From NCBI GenBank assembly GCA_016234305.1, contig JACRFM010000027.1, positions 1 through 27,637 on the forward strand: a DNA stretch of 27,637 nt, given 5' to 3'. The notes beneath the pieces were generated by a model that was given only the letters and a program-made list of their open reading frames with translations, did no database searches and was not told where the DNA came from. Below, piece by piece: positions 7,423-14,665 of the stretch. The position numbers were made by a program, and so were the translations under genes. The DNA comes from Candidatus Kerfeldbacteria bacterium. Lineage in GTDB: Bacteria > Patescibacteriota > Patescibacteriia > Veblenbacterales > UBA10138. Each line of letters opens with the position of its first letter. Position 1 is the stretch's first letter.

Positions 7423-7788
7423 ATGGATTTATATCAACAAAACATTTTGGACCATTATAAAAACCCGCGCCACCACGGCCTCTTGCCAAATGCCACTGGG
7501 CGAGGTGAGGCCAGTAATTTAGCCTGCGGTGATGCGGTGAATTTTCAAGTTAAGTTAGCTAAGGATAAAATTACAGCTATTGCTTGGTCGGGCCAGGGTT
7601 GCGTACTGTCACAAGCCGCGGCTTCGCTGCTTGCCGAAAATGTCATTGGTAAAAAAAGAGAAATGGTTAGTAAATATAATAATGAAACCATGATTAAGTT
7701 GCTGGAAATTACCCCAGGACCTAATCGTTTGAGGTGCGCTCTATTGTCGCTGGACGCCCTTAAAAAGGCGCTGCAGATTTGTGGGTAG
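7423..7788 (+). CDS. sufU: SufU/IscU-like sulfur-transfer protein
   Basis: This 121-residue protein has the IscU/SufU fold marks: NILDHYKNPRHHG (7-19), a first Cys in NLACGD (C35), GQGCVLS (C60) and RLRCALL (C105). D37 after the first Cys is the position conserved in the zinc-binding SufU form, which accepts sulfur from SufS. SufU proteins are usually a little longer; an insertion near the third Cys typical of the family is small or absent here, so an IscU-like scaffold role cannot be excluded. I chose ATG 7423 over an upstream TTG at 7402 because family members begin at this point. It is separated from sufS by 116 bases filled by a repeat, so it may depend on read-through. Confidence 0.9.
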   Translation: MDLYQQNILDHYKNPRHHGLLPNATGRGEASNLACGDAVNFQVKLAKDKITAIAWSGQGCVLSQAAASLLAENVIGKKREMVSKYNNETMIKLLEITPGPNRLRCALLSLDALKKALQICG

Positions 7789-7802
7789 AGGCTAAGTTCA
7801 GT

Positions 7803-8147
7803 TTATTCTTTAAGGTCGCCGATTATACAACCATACACTCCCATTACAAGATGCAGTGCAGTTTCGCCCGGTTCAAAATGAAAAATATCAAAAAAGTTAG
7901 GGAAGGTTAAACCAAATAAGACAAATATCAAGCCTATGATGCCGGTAGTAGTAGCGTAATTTTTTAAATATTTAATTTCGGTTTGCGGGGCCAGGCTTAG
8001 TTTTAAGCCAACCGCTCCGCCAATTAAGTAAACAAAACTTTGCCACAAATCAAGCTGAAATACGCCCCAAAATTGCGGCTGGAAAAAACCGCTTAAACCG
8101 AGTAAAAATAAGATTATCGCTAGGGGACGAACGTAGTTTCTGAGCAT
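7803..8147 (-). CDS. Small four-helix membrane protein
   Basis: This 114-residue protein has four hydrophobic segments at about 7-23, 34-52, 66-83 and 95-111, with a conserved-looking FEPGETALHLVMGV stretch before the last helix. That pattern (acidic/Asn residue, then LHL and G in the last helix) recalls the DUF4383 type of small membrane proteins, but I cannot confirm the family. No catalytic residues are apparent. It is transcribed opposite to its neighbours and its stop is 14 bases from the sufU stop, so the two converge. A TATACT box lies on the - strand 7 bases before its ATG, again with no Shine-Dalgarno sequence. Confidence 0.82.
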   Translation of the reverse strand: MLRNYVRPLAIILFLLGLSGFFQPQFWGVFQLDLWQSFVYLIGGAVGLKLSLAPQTEIKYLKNYATTTGIIGLIFVLFGLTFPNFFDIFHFEPGETALHLVMGVYGCIIGDLKE

Positions 8148-8154
8148 ATGATTA

Positions 8155-8160
8155 AGTATA
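8155..8160 (-). promoter_or_regulatory. -10 box of the four-helix membrane protein gene
   Basis: TATACT on the - strand with 7 bases between it and the ATG at 8147; this predicts a leaderless transcript. Confidence 0.5.
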
Positions 8161-8235
8161 GGGGAAATAATTATAATTTGGAAATTCTACTTAAAACCCA
8201 AATTCTAATGACCTAAATCTTAAATAGAATTTAAT

Positions 8236-8338
8236 AATTTAAAATTTAAAAATCAAATATCAAAATAACAATCTAAAATGTAAAAATTTTGCAATTTTAA
8301 TATGTCATTTTACATTTTGATTTTTGCATTTTGAAATT
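8236..8338. repeat. AT-rich inverted-repeat element upstream of the PfkB kinase gene
   Basis: Left arm 8236-8270 and right arm 8303-8338 are imperfect inverted copies; read inward both begin AATTT and pass through AAAAATCAAA. The right arm reads AATTTCAAAATGCAAAAATC on the - strand, close to the arm start of the element at 7305-7416. The rest of the 219-base gap (8148-8366) is AT-rich and holds only the two promoters. Confidence 0.7.
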
Positions 8339-8366
8339 CATTTTTACTATGCTAAACTTAAACCAT

Positions 8367-9305
8367 ATGAAACATCATATTTTAACAATCGGCGGCGCCA
8401 CTTGGGACGTGCTTTTAACTACTAATGAGTGCTATTTGTTACCGGGAAGTTCACGCAAGTTATTAGGTTTTCCTTATGGCGGTAAAGTTGATGTCAGTAA
8501 TGCGATTTACGGTTTTGGCGGCGGGGCGGCCAATGTGGCAGTTGGTTTAAGTAAATTGAGTTTAAAAACCTCAATTATAACCCGTCTGGGCAACGACTGG
8601 CGCGGCCATGAAGTAATCAAAAACTTGCAACACTATAAAATTGATGCCACTAAGGTGCAAAAGGATAAAAAAATGGTAACGCCGCTGTCGTTTGTCATAA
8701 CTAGCTGTGGACCGCGTGACCATGTGGTTTTTGTGGACCGGGGAGCTTCACAAAATTTACAAATTCCGTACCAGCCGGACAAAACCGCTACTTGGTTATA
8801 TTTAACCAGCTTAGCCACGCCTACTTGGCGGGTAAGTTTAAGCAAGCTCTTTCGTGCCAGCAAGGCAAAGGGTGTGAAAGTTTTTTGGAATCCTGGTTCA
8901 AAACAACTGCACGAGTTTGAATCTTTAAAAAAACTATTGCCTTACGTAACGATTCTTGACGTTAATAAAGAAGAGGCCGAATCGTTAGCTCATAAAAAAA
9001 CTAGTGTGCCTGATTTACTGAAATATCTAAAATCATTAGGACCGCAAGCAGCCTTAATCACCGCTGGGGCAGCGGGAGCTTATTACTTTGACGGCAATCA
9101 AATTCTGTATCATGCGGCTCTAAAAGTTAAACCAGTTAATACCACCGGCGCCGGTGACGCTTTTGGCAGTGGTTTTTTAGCCGGTTTAATTCAGACCGGC
9201 GAAGCCAAGAAAGCCCTGCACTGGGGTATGCTTAATTCCAGCTCGGTGATCACCGACCATGGCGCGCAAAAAGGGTTGCTGAGTTTAAAGGCTATCACCG
9301 GTTAA
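8367..9305 (+). CDS. PfkB/ribokinase-family sugar or nucleoside kinase
   Basis: This 312-residue protein is a ribokinase-fold kinase that transfers phosphate from ATP to a sugar or nucleoside hydroxyl. It shows the N-terminal GFGGGAANVAVGLSKL block (49-64) and the C-terminal signature NTTGAGDAFGSGFLAG (258-273) with D264 as catalytic base and the anion hole GAGD. The substrate is not readable; ribokinase, adenosine kinase and fructokinase types all share these motifs. I chose ATG 8367 because the hydrophobic first strand (HHILTIGGATWD) starts there; the frame extends upstream to a TTG at 8331, but that lies inside the AT-rich repeat. A TATGCT box at 8348-8353 is 13 bases before the ATG. Confidence 0.92.
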   Translation: MKHHILTIGGATWDVLLTTNECYLLPGSSRKLLGFPYGGKVDVSNAIYGFGGGAANVAVGLSKLSLKTSIITRLGNDWRGHEVIKNLQHYKIDATKVQKDKKMVTPLSFVITSCGPRDHVVFVDRGASQNLQIPYQPDKTATWLYLTSLATPTWRVSLSKLFRASKAKGVKVFWNPGSKQLHEFESLKKLLPYVTILDVNKEEAESLAHKKTSVPDLLKYLKSLGPQAALITAGAAGAYYFDGNQILYHAALKVKPVNTTGAGDAFGSGFLAGLIQTGEAKKALHWGMLNSSSVITDHGAQKGLLSLKAITG

Positions 9306-9400
9306 TTTTTGTAAACAGTGATTAATAAAAAACTAATATGTTCATTATTAAGCCCTATGCTTAGCATAAAAGTAAACCGGATTTATTAAAATATAAAATT

Positions 9401-10021
9401 ATGGCATTACAAATTGGCACAGTACCAGGAACGGTCATTCACGAAGGCGGCGTAGAAAACAAAGCCGGGCTGGTTTTTGTTAAAGAAGGCGTGGCTAAAG
9501 GCGAAGTGGAATTTAAAACTGATGGCTTGGTAGTATCCATTTCCGGCGGCAGCACCTTGCCGCAAGGCCACCCGGTATGTTATGAAGCTGAAAAATTGGC
9601 GCTGGGAATAGTTAATAAAGGCGGTGTTTTGGTTAACGGCGGCGAAAACAGCGGCACTATGCTGGCCGTAACTTCAGTCGCCCAAGATTATACTTTAGGC
9701 ATTCATTGCCCTTATCACGAAGCCATACCTTTTGGCGCCAAAACTGTGGTGAATTCTTATCAAACCCGTAAAATGCTCATTAGTATAATGCCAATAGTGG
9801 CAGTTTTCCCCGGGCAAGTCGGCACACTGGACGAACTTATGACCTGTATTGGCTGGATAAAATCTTTATTCAAGCAAAACGGCGTACCGCCAAGGCTATT
9901 TGTGCATACTTATTGGTGGGATGTGATTGAATTAATTTATAAAAAAGGCGCTATTCAACCTAATGTTTGGGAACATATAAAACAATTTAACGAAGTTGAT
10001 GAAATTATTAAATCACTGTAA
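9401..10021 (+). CDS. LOG-like Rossmann-fold protein with N-terminal extension
   Basis: This 206-residue protein resembles the LOG/TIGR00725 group, which includes cytokinin-activating nucleoside-monophosphate phosphoribohydrolases and many uncharacterised nucleotide-binding proteins. Supporting segments are VVSISGGSTLPQG (44-56), KGGVLVNGGENSGTMLAV (73-90) and FPGQVGTLDEL (136-146). The usual PGGxGTxxE motif reads PGQVGTLDE here, so the second Gly is Gln. About 40 residues precede the first Rossmann strand and form a short beta-rich extension (VIHEGGVENKAGLVFVKEG) that I do not recognise. It follows the PfkB kinase by 95 bases, so nucleotide or ribose salvage is a possible shared theme, but that is speculation. 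Confidence 0.72.
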   Translation: MALQIGTVPGTVIHEGGVENKAGLVFVKEGVAKGEVEFKTDGLVVSISGGSTLPQGHPVCYEAEKLALGIVNKGGVLVNGGENSGTMLAVTSVAQDYTLGIHCPYHEAIPFGAKTVVNSYQTRKMLISIMPIVAVFPGQVGTLDELMTCIGWIKSLFKQNGVPPRLFVHTYWWDVIELIYKKGAIQPNVWEHIKQFNEVDEIIKSL

Positions 10022-10031
10022 ATAAATTTTA

Positions 10032-10037
10032 TATAAT
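10032..10037 (+). promoter_or_regulatory. -10 box directly at the start of the mobile-domain gene
   Basis: TATAAT ends 4 bases before the ATG at 10042, so the transcript would begin at the start codon or just inside it. Confidence 0.4.
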
Positions 10038-10041
10038 AATC

Positions 10042-11451
10042 ATGCGCCGTAAAATTAGTTGGTACTTGTTTTTTTCTCGTGGCCAACATCCAGTTTTAGC
10101 AAATTTTCTTTTTTGGCGTGCTTTTGAATACTTTCCTAAATTTTTTAATCTACCCCGTGTCCAAGCATACCGGCGAGATATACAAAATAGTTATTTTGAT
10201 CGCCGCGAGTACATTAAGCTAATTACTGGTTTAAAAAGACAATTGCAACAACAATCTAATTATATAACTAGGCGAGTGGCCTTAGCTGAACATTTATTTA
10301 CTAAGACACAAAGTTTTAGTAAATCATTATATCGGATAGACTGGAGTAGTCGTTCCGATAAGGAAATTTTTGCGGCCTGTCGGCGTTTATTCAAATACCT
10401 TACTATTAATTTCGTTTACGTGTATTGGCCCATTTGGATTGAGGAAGCGGCTAGTGGTTTAATAAAACATGAGTTTATAAATAAATTTGGTCATGGCTGG
10501 CAAACACAATGGTTTGCAGTAACTAGACCAAAACAGTTAACAAATTATCAAAAGTTACGTTTGGCTATGCTTAAAACGGCTACTGCCTGGAAATCCGGTA
10601 CAATCAAGACGCCCCAAGTTAAAAGAAGGTGTGGAGAACTAGCTGCTAATTATGGGTATTTAAAAACCTATATTTTTCGTGTTCGATCCTATACCAGTAC
10701 AGAATTATTTAGTGAGCTAAAGACTTTTAAAAAACAAACTTTTTCTACTTTAAATCATTGGCAAAAACAACGAATCACAGAACAACATATTAGACAAAAC
10801 ATACTAAAGTCCTTATCACCCAAAATACGTAACATTGCTCTAGCTATGACCAAAGTCGTCTATCTAAGAGAGCAACGAGTTGGTTGGTGGGGGAAGATTA
10901 CAACCGCCGGTTACCCTCTTATTACCGAATGCGCACGGCGCCTTGGATTGACTTATGACCAATTTTTCCAACTGACAGAAACAGAATTTCTAAACCAGCG
11001 TTTTCGTCTGGCCTCAATAAACAAACGTTCTAATGGTTATGCTTTTGTTGCGATTGGTGACAAGGCGACAATTAAACTGCAGAAATTTCAACCACCACGT
11101 TCATCAAATTTAAAAGTAGTAAAAGGCGTAACAGTTAGTCCTGGCACTGTTCAAGGCCCAGTGCAGTTCGCTGATGCCTATACTTTTCCTAATCTAAAAC
11201 GAGGAGCCATATTAGTTACAGCCATGACTACACCCGATTCAGTGCCATATCTTAAGCGTGTAAAAGCCATAGTGACTGATGAAGGTGGTGCCACTGCCCA
11301 TGCTGCTATTATTGCCCGCGAACTTAAAATCCCTTGTGTAATCGGAACTAAGATAGCTACTAAGGTATTTCATAGTGGTGATATTGTAGAGGTAAGAGGA
11401 GTGGAAGGAATAGTTAAGTTAATTAAAAAATTTAACCAAACCGGATTATAA
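10042..11451 (+). CDS. Protein with C-terminal PEP-utilising mobile (phospho-His) domain
   Basis: This 469-residue protein ends in the swivelling phospho-His domain of PEP synthase/PPDK enzymes (about 358-460): GVTVSPGTVQGPV, ILVTAMTTPDSVPYL, then DEGGATAHAAIIARELKIPCVIGT with H420 as the likely phosphorylated residue. The first 350 residues are helical, rich in Arg, Lys and aromatics, and resemble the middle region of rifampicin-phosphotransferase-like proteins only loosely; I cannot name the substrate. It lacks both the ATP-grasp domain and the PEP-binding barrel. The ATP-grasp protein at 569-1513 is the natural candidate to phosphorylate H420, although it is 8.5 kb away. No membrane segment is obvious. 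Its codons are more AT-rich than those of neighbours. Confidence 0.85.
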   Translation: MRRKISWYLFFSRGQHPVLANFLFWRAFEYFPKFFNLPRVQAYRRDIQNSYFDRREYIKLITGLKRQLQQQSNYITRRVALAEHLFTKTQSFSKSLYRIDWSSRSDKEIFAACRRLFKYLTINFVYVYWPIWIEEAASGLIKHEFINKFGHGWQTQWFAVTRPKQLTNYQKLRLAMLKTATAWKSGTIKTPQVKRRCGELAANYGYLKTYIFRVRSYTSTELFSELKTFKKQTFSTLNHWQKQRITEQHIRQNILKSLSPKIRNIALAMTKVVYLREQRVGWWGKITTAGYPLITECARRLGLTYDQFFQLTETEFLNQRFRLASINKRSNGYAFVAIGDKATIKLQKFQPPRSSNLKVVKGVTVSPGTVQGPVQFADAYTFPNLKRGAILVTAMTTPDSVPYLKRVKAIVTDEGGATAHAAIIARELKIPCVIGTKIATKVFHSGDIVEVRGVEGIVKLIKKFNQTGL

Positions 11452-11452
11452 T

Positions 11453-11500
11453 AAACAGTCAGGTGCCTATATATGCTTCCTGACTGTTTTAAACTTTTTT
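11453..11500. terminator. Intrinsic terminator after the mobile-domain gene
   Basis: An 11-bp stem AAACAGTCAGG/CCTGACTGTTT (11453-11463 and 11479-11489) with a 15-base loop is followed by TTAAACTTTTTTC. It begins immediately after the stop codon and faces the converging - strand gene. Confidence 0.8.
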
Positions 11501-11509
11501 CTTAATTTT

Positions 11510-11812
11510 TTACCATTCATTATATCTGGGCAATTCGCCAATTACCCATTTTTTATTTTTACCGACCTTAACTAAGATATATTGGGTCGTAAGTCCCAAA
11601 ATAAACATTAATATGGCAAGGGTAATTAAATTAGTAACCATGGGTTTTAGTAAGTAAAAACACAAGGTTACCAGCCCACCAAGTATTAATGAAAGTAGTA
11701 TGTACTTAAAAGGGTGTGGGCGTTTAATTTTACTTTTGCCCAAACAATAAACTCCCCGTATAATAGGCATACATACACATATAAACAGTATTAAGGCGTG
11801 TTCAATTTTCAT
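11510..11812 (-). CDS. Small three-helix membrane protein of unknown function
   Basis: This 100-residue protein has hydrophobic segments at about 5-24, 36-55 and 60-80 and a basic segment between the first two (KSKIKRPHPFKY). The C-terminus is a short soluble tail. I do not recognise the family. It is translated from a strong Shine-Dalgarno sequence (GGAGGA, - strand, 11823-11818), which is rare in this window, and a promoter with TTGACT, 16 bases, TAAACT lies upstream. The classical signals together with its lone - strand position suggest a separately controlled or relatively recent gene, but that is only a hint. Confidence 0.8.
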   Translation of the reverse strand: MKIEHALILFICVCMPIIRGVYCLGKSKIKRPHPFKYILLSLILGGLVTLCFYLLKPMVTNLITLAILMFILGLTTQYILVKVGKNKKWVIGELPRYNEW

Positions 11813-11847
11813 TTTAATCCTCCAATTGTGTTTGTTTTATGGACTAA

Positions 11848-11875
11848 AGTTTAGCGCCGTTGTATATTAAGTCAA
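11848..11875 (-). promoter_or_regulatory. Promoter of the three-helix membrane protein gene
   Basis: On the - strand, TTGACT (11875-11870) and TAAACT (11853-11848) are separated by 16 bases. The leader of about 30 bases ends in the GGAGGA ribosome site. Confidence 0.5.
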
Positions 11876-11885
11876 GTGATAACTC

Positions 11886-13601
11886 ATGCTAACTAAAAAA
11901 TACCAAATTGCGCCAGTCATGCCGAACGAATTTGTGGAACTATTTCCCCAGTTTGACGCTATTTTGTTGCAGCTGCTTTACAATCGTAATTTAAAAACCC
12001 AAAGCAAGATTGACGAGTATCTGCATCCTGATTGGTTACGCGACGTGCCTAATCCATTTTTGTTTCAGGACATGAATTTGGCCGTGGAACGAATTTATGA
12101 AGCCATTGGTAAGGGCGAGGTAATTGGCGTGTTTGGCGACTATGACGCCGATGGCGTAGCGGCGGCAATTATTATATCTTCCACTTTAAAAAAACTAGGC
12201 GGCCGAACTGAAGTTTATTTACCACACCGCGAACGTGAAGGCTATGGTTTAAACAAAACCGCGATAAATTACTTGCGTGACAAAGGCGCTAATTTAATTA
12301 TTACCTGCGATTGCGGTATAACCAACCTGGAGCAGATTGATTATGCCAAAACTTTGAAAGTTGACGTAATTGTAACTGACCATCATCAAGCTTTAAATAA
12401 TTTACCTGAAGCCTACGCCATAATCCATTGCGGTTTGGCCGGCGAAACTTACCCATTTAAATTTCTGTCTGGCGGGGGAGTAGCCTTTAAATTAATTCAA
12501 GGATTGTTGCGTTACCCGGGTTGCCCGCTGCCAGATACGGAACGTGAATCATGGGAAAAATGGCTGCTTGATTTAGTAGCCATTTCCACAGTAGCCGATA
12601 TGGTGCCTTTAATAGGTGAAAGCCGCACCTTGACCAAATACGGCTTAATTGTTTTAACCAAGACTAAACGTTTGGGCCTGGTTAAATTAATTAATCAAGC
12701 TGGCATAAATGTTGATAAAATAGATGCTTATACTATCGGCTTCCAAATTGCGCCGCGCATCAATGCCGCCGGCCGTTTGGACCATGCTAATGCGGCCTAT
12801 GCCTTATTAACCAGTGAAAATGTAAGTGAAGCCGAAGAGCTGGCCCGGGCTTTAAATTTAACTAACAGCGAACGGCAGCGCCTGACTGAGGAAATGTTTA
12901 ATCAAGCTAAAGAGCAAATCGGACAGGTGGCGCTCGGTCAATTGGCCGTGCAGGCTTTTCGGCCCGGTTGGCCCCTCGGGATGGTTGGTTTAGTGGCTGG
13001 TAAACTAGTACAAGAATATAATTTGCCAGCTATTGTCATTTGCCAAGCTGGCGATAAATTAGCCGGTTCAGGCCGCAGTATTGAGCAACTTGACCTGGTG
13101 GCGACCCTGCGTCATTGCCAGGAATATTTGCTTAATTATGGCGGACACAAAGGCGCGGCCGGATTCTCTATTAAACCCGGCCAACTGGAAGCGTTCGTAC
13201 AGAAATTTAAAACTGTCTGCGCTGAATTATTATCGAGTCAAGACCTAACGCCCTATCTTAACATTGAGATCAAACTTCAACTTAATCAGCTTAGCTTACA
13301 CTTAGTGGAATCTATTACCGAACTAGAACCATTTGGCATGAATAATTTTCGGCCACGCTTTTTATCGGAAAATTTGACTATTTTGGAAACTAAAGCCGTG
13401 GGTAATCTGGGCCAGCATTTGCGTTTAACCGTCCGGGACAATGATGGCGATATTAGAAAATTTATTTATTTCAACGGGGCGGCTAATTTTAATTTAATTG
13501 CTCTACCGGTTGATATAGTTTACGAAGTAGGCTTAAATGAATGGGGCGGCAGTAGTGAGCTGGAACTTAAGGTGGTAGATATTAGGAATCACGAAGCGTA
13601 A
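11886..13601 (+). CDS. recJ: RecJ single-stranded-DNA-specific exonuclease
   Basis: This 571-residue enzyme degrades single-stranded DNA 5' to 3' in recombination and repair. It belongs to the DHH phosphoesterase family: DYDADG (85-90), CDCGITN (141-147) and DHH (165-167) supply the metal-binding acidic and His residues. The DHHA1 domain is marked by GGHKGAAGF around residue 419, and the C-terminal OB-type region follows. Length is normal for bacterial RecJ. The ATG at 11886 has no Shine-Dalgarno sequence; TATATT at 11863-11868 may be its -10 box, in a gap shared with the divergent membrane protein gene. RNase HI follows after 34 bases. Confidence 0.96.
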   Translation: MLTKKYQIAPVMPNEFVELFPQFDAILLQLLYNRNLKTQSKIDEYLHPDWLRDVPNPFLFQDMNLAVERIYEAIGKGEVIGVFGDYDADGVAAAIIISSTLKKLGGRTEVYLPHREREGYGLNKTAINYLRDKGANLIITCDCGITNLEQIDYAKTLKVDVIVTDHHQALNNLPEAYAIIHCGLAGETYPFKFLSGGGVAFKLIQGLLRYPGCPLPDTERESWEKWLLDLVAISTVADMVPLIGESRTLTKYGLIVLTKTKRLGLVKLINQAGINVDKIDAYTIGFQIAPRINAAGRLDHANAAYALLTSENVSEAEELARALNLTNSERQRLTEEMFNQAKEQIGQVALGQLAVQAFRPGWPLGMVGLVAGKLVQEYNLPAIVICQAGDKLAGSGRSIEQLDLVATLRHCQEYLLNYGGHKGAAGFSIKPGQLEAFVQKFKTVCAELLSSQDLTPYLNIEIKLQLNQLSLHLVESITELEPFGMNNFRPRFLSENLTILETKAVGNLGQHLRLTVRDNDGDIRKFIYFNGAANFNLIALPVDIVYEVGLNEWGGSSELELKVVDIRNHEA

Positions 13602-13620
13602 TTTCTAATTTGCTTTACTA

Positions 13621-13626
13621 TATAAA
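13621..13626 (+). promoter_or_regulatory. -10 box before the RNase HI gene
   Basis: TATAAA ends 9 bases before the ATG at 13636, the same distance as at the Rrf2 gene, giving a leaderless start. Confidence 0.4.
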
Positions 13627-13635
13627 TAACATTCT

Positions 13636-14055
13636 ATGAAACATCTTATTACTTATACTGACGGCGGCGCGCGCGGTAACCCTGGTCCGGCGGCGATCGG
13701 CGTGATGATTTTGGACGACAAGCGAAAACTAGTTAAAGCCTGGGGACATTATATTGGTGAAACGACCAATAACCAAGCTGAGTACCAGGCTTTACTGGCG
13801 GCGCTGCAAGAAGCCAAAAAACTTAAAGCGGAAATAATTGATTGTTATTTGGACAGTGAACTGGTGGTAAAACAAATGAGACGGGAATATAAAATTAAAG
13901 ATAAGGCTTTGGGCCAACTATTTATCAAGATTTGGAACTTGCTGCAAAATTTTAATAAAGTCCAGTTTCACCATATCGCTCGCGAGTTAAATAAACGAGC
14001 CGATGCCTTAGTTAATAAAGCGCTGGATAAACTGGATAAACAAGAATTAAACTAG
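13636..14055 (+). CDS. rnhA: Ribonuclease HI family protein
   Basis: This 139-residue protein cleaves RNA in RNA-DNA hybrids. The four catalytic acids are present: D9 in TDGGARGNPG, E49 in NNQAEY, D73 in YLDSELV and D123 in NKRADAL. Length and the compact YLDSELVVKQM strand-helix resemble the short RNase HI type found in many bacteria and archaea, which lacks the basic protrusion of the E. coli enzyme. The TDGGARGNPGPAA start is the family's classic first strand, fixing the ATG at 13636. It lies after recJ, a DNA-repair neighbour, and before rnpB. Confidence 0.94.
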   Translation: MKHLITYTDGGARGNPGPAAIGVMILDDKRKLVKAWGHYIGETTNNQAEYQALLAALQEAKKLKAEIIDCYLDSELVVKQMRREYKIKDKALGQLFIKIWNLLQNFNKVQFHHIARELNKRADALVNKALDKLDKQELN

Positions 14056-14077
14056 AAGCAGCTGCTCACTCCGGCTC

Positions 14078-14105
14078 TTGACTTTTTAGGATAATTTGCT
14101 AGTCT
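14078..14105 (+). promoter_or_regulatory. Promoter of the RNase P RNA gene
   Basis: TTGACT (14078-14083), a 16-base spacer, and TGCTAGTCT (extended -10 with TAGTCT at 14100-14105). The predicted start, about 7 bases on, matches the first base of the P1 helix at 14112. Confidence 0.65.
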
Positions 14106-14111
14106 AAGAAT

Positions 14112-14549
14112 TGCTGAACAGGTTTCGGGTGATTAATCCAAGGCTATTTATAATAGCTATTGGATAGGAAAGTCCGAACACCAAAGCGCTCCCGCATAAG
14201 GGAGGGGTAATTCCTAACAGGAACCGTTGGCCGATGTAAATCGGCCGCAGGACAAGTACAACAGAAAATAGTCCCGCCACTTGAATTTTTCAAGGGGTAA
14301 GGGGTGAAACGGTGGGTCCCGCTTAAACGGGAATAAGTCGCTAACGGCGATTAAAGTAAGAGCCCACCAGCTCAAATGGCGACATTTGAGGCTAGGTAAA
14401 CTCTACCCGGTGCAATACCAAATAGGGCCGATGTTCATCGGCCGGGTTGGTAGCTAGAATTCTGGTGCGAACCAGAATTAAGATAGATAATCACCTCCCG
14501 ACCCAAGGTCGGGAACAGAATTCGGCTTATAGAAACCTAAAGTTCAGCA
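14112..14549 (+). ncRNA. rnpB: RNase P RNA, bacterial type A-like
   Basis: This is the catalytic RNA that trims the 5' end of tRNA precursors. The ends pair as helix P1: TGCTGAAC...GGTTTC at the 5' end with GAAACC...GTTCAGCA at the 3' end. Conserved blocks occur in order: AGGAAAGTCCGAACA (CR-I, near 14166), GGGGTGAAACGGTGGG with AGTAAGAGCCCACCAG (CR-II/III), GGTAAACTCTACCCGG, CAATACCAAATAG, and ACAGAATTCGGCTTAT (CR-V, 14515-14530) that pairs with CR-I to form P4. The length of about 438 bases is slightly long. Two variable hairpins (14229-14246 and 14426-14443) use the same 7-bp stem GGCCGAT/ATCGGCC. It has its own promoter and a terminator-like hairpin. Confidence 0.97.
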
Positions 14550-14550
14550 C

Positions 14551-14578
14551 CTAAACCTCCTAATCAGGAGGTTTTAGA
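14551..14578 (+). terminator. Terminator-like hairpin after rnpB
   Basis: A stem ACCTCCT/AGGAGGT with flanking CTAAA/TTTTAG begins 2 bases after the RNA and is followed by TTTTAGATTAT. The T-tract is short, so strength is uncertain. The remaining 87 bases up to the next gene hold only a small AGCAGC/GCTGCT inverted repeat. Confidence 0.65.
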
Positions 14579-14665
14579 TTATCTAGGGGAACTCAGCAGC
14601 AGGCTGCTACCAGCTTTTGCTTAACTATCTTGCTTCCATTGGTTTAATTAACTAGTATTAAGTGT

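Noticed and set aside
8331..8366. TTG start 36 bases upstream for the PfkB kinase
   Set aside because: The region belongs to the AT-rich inverted repeat and to the likely -10 box; family members start at the 8367 Met.
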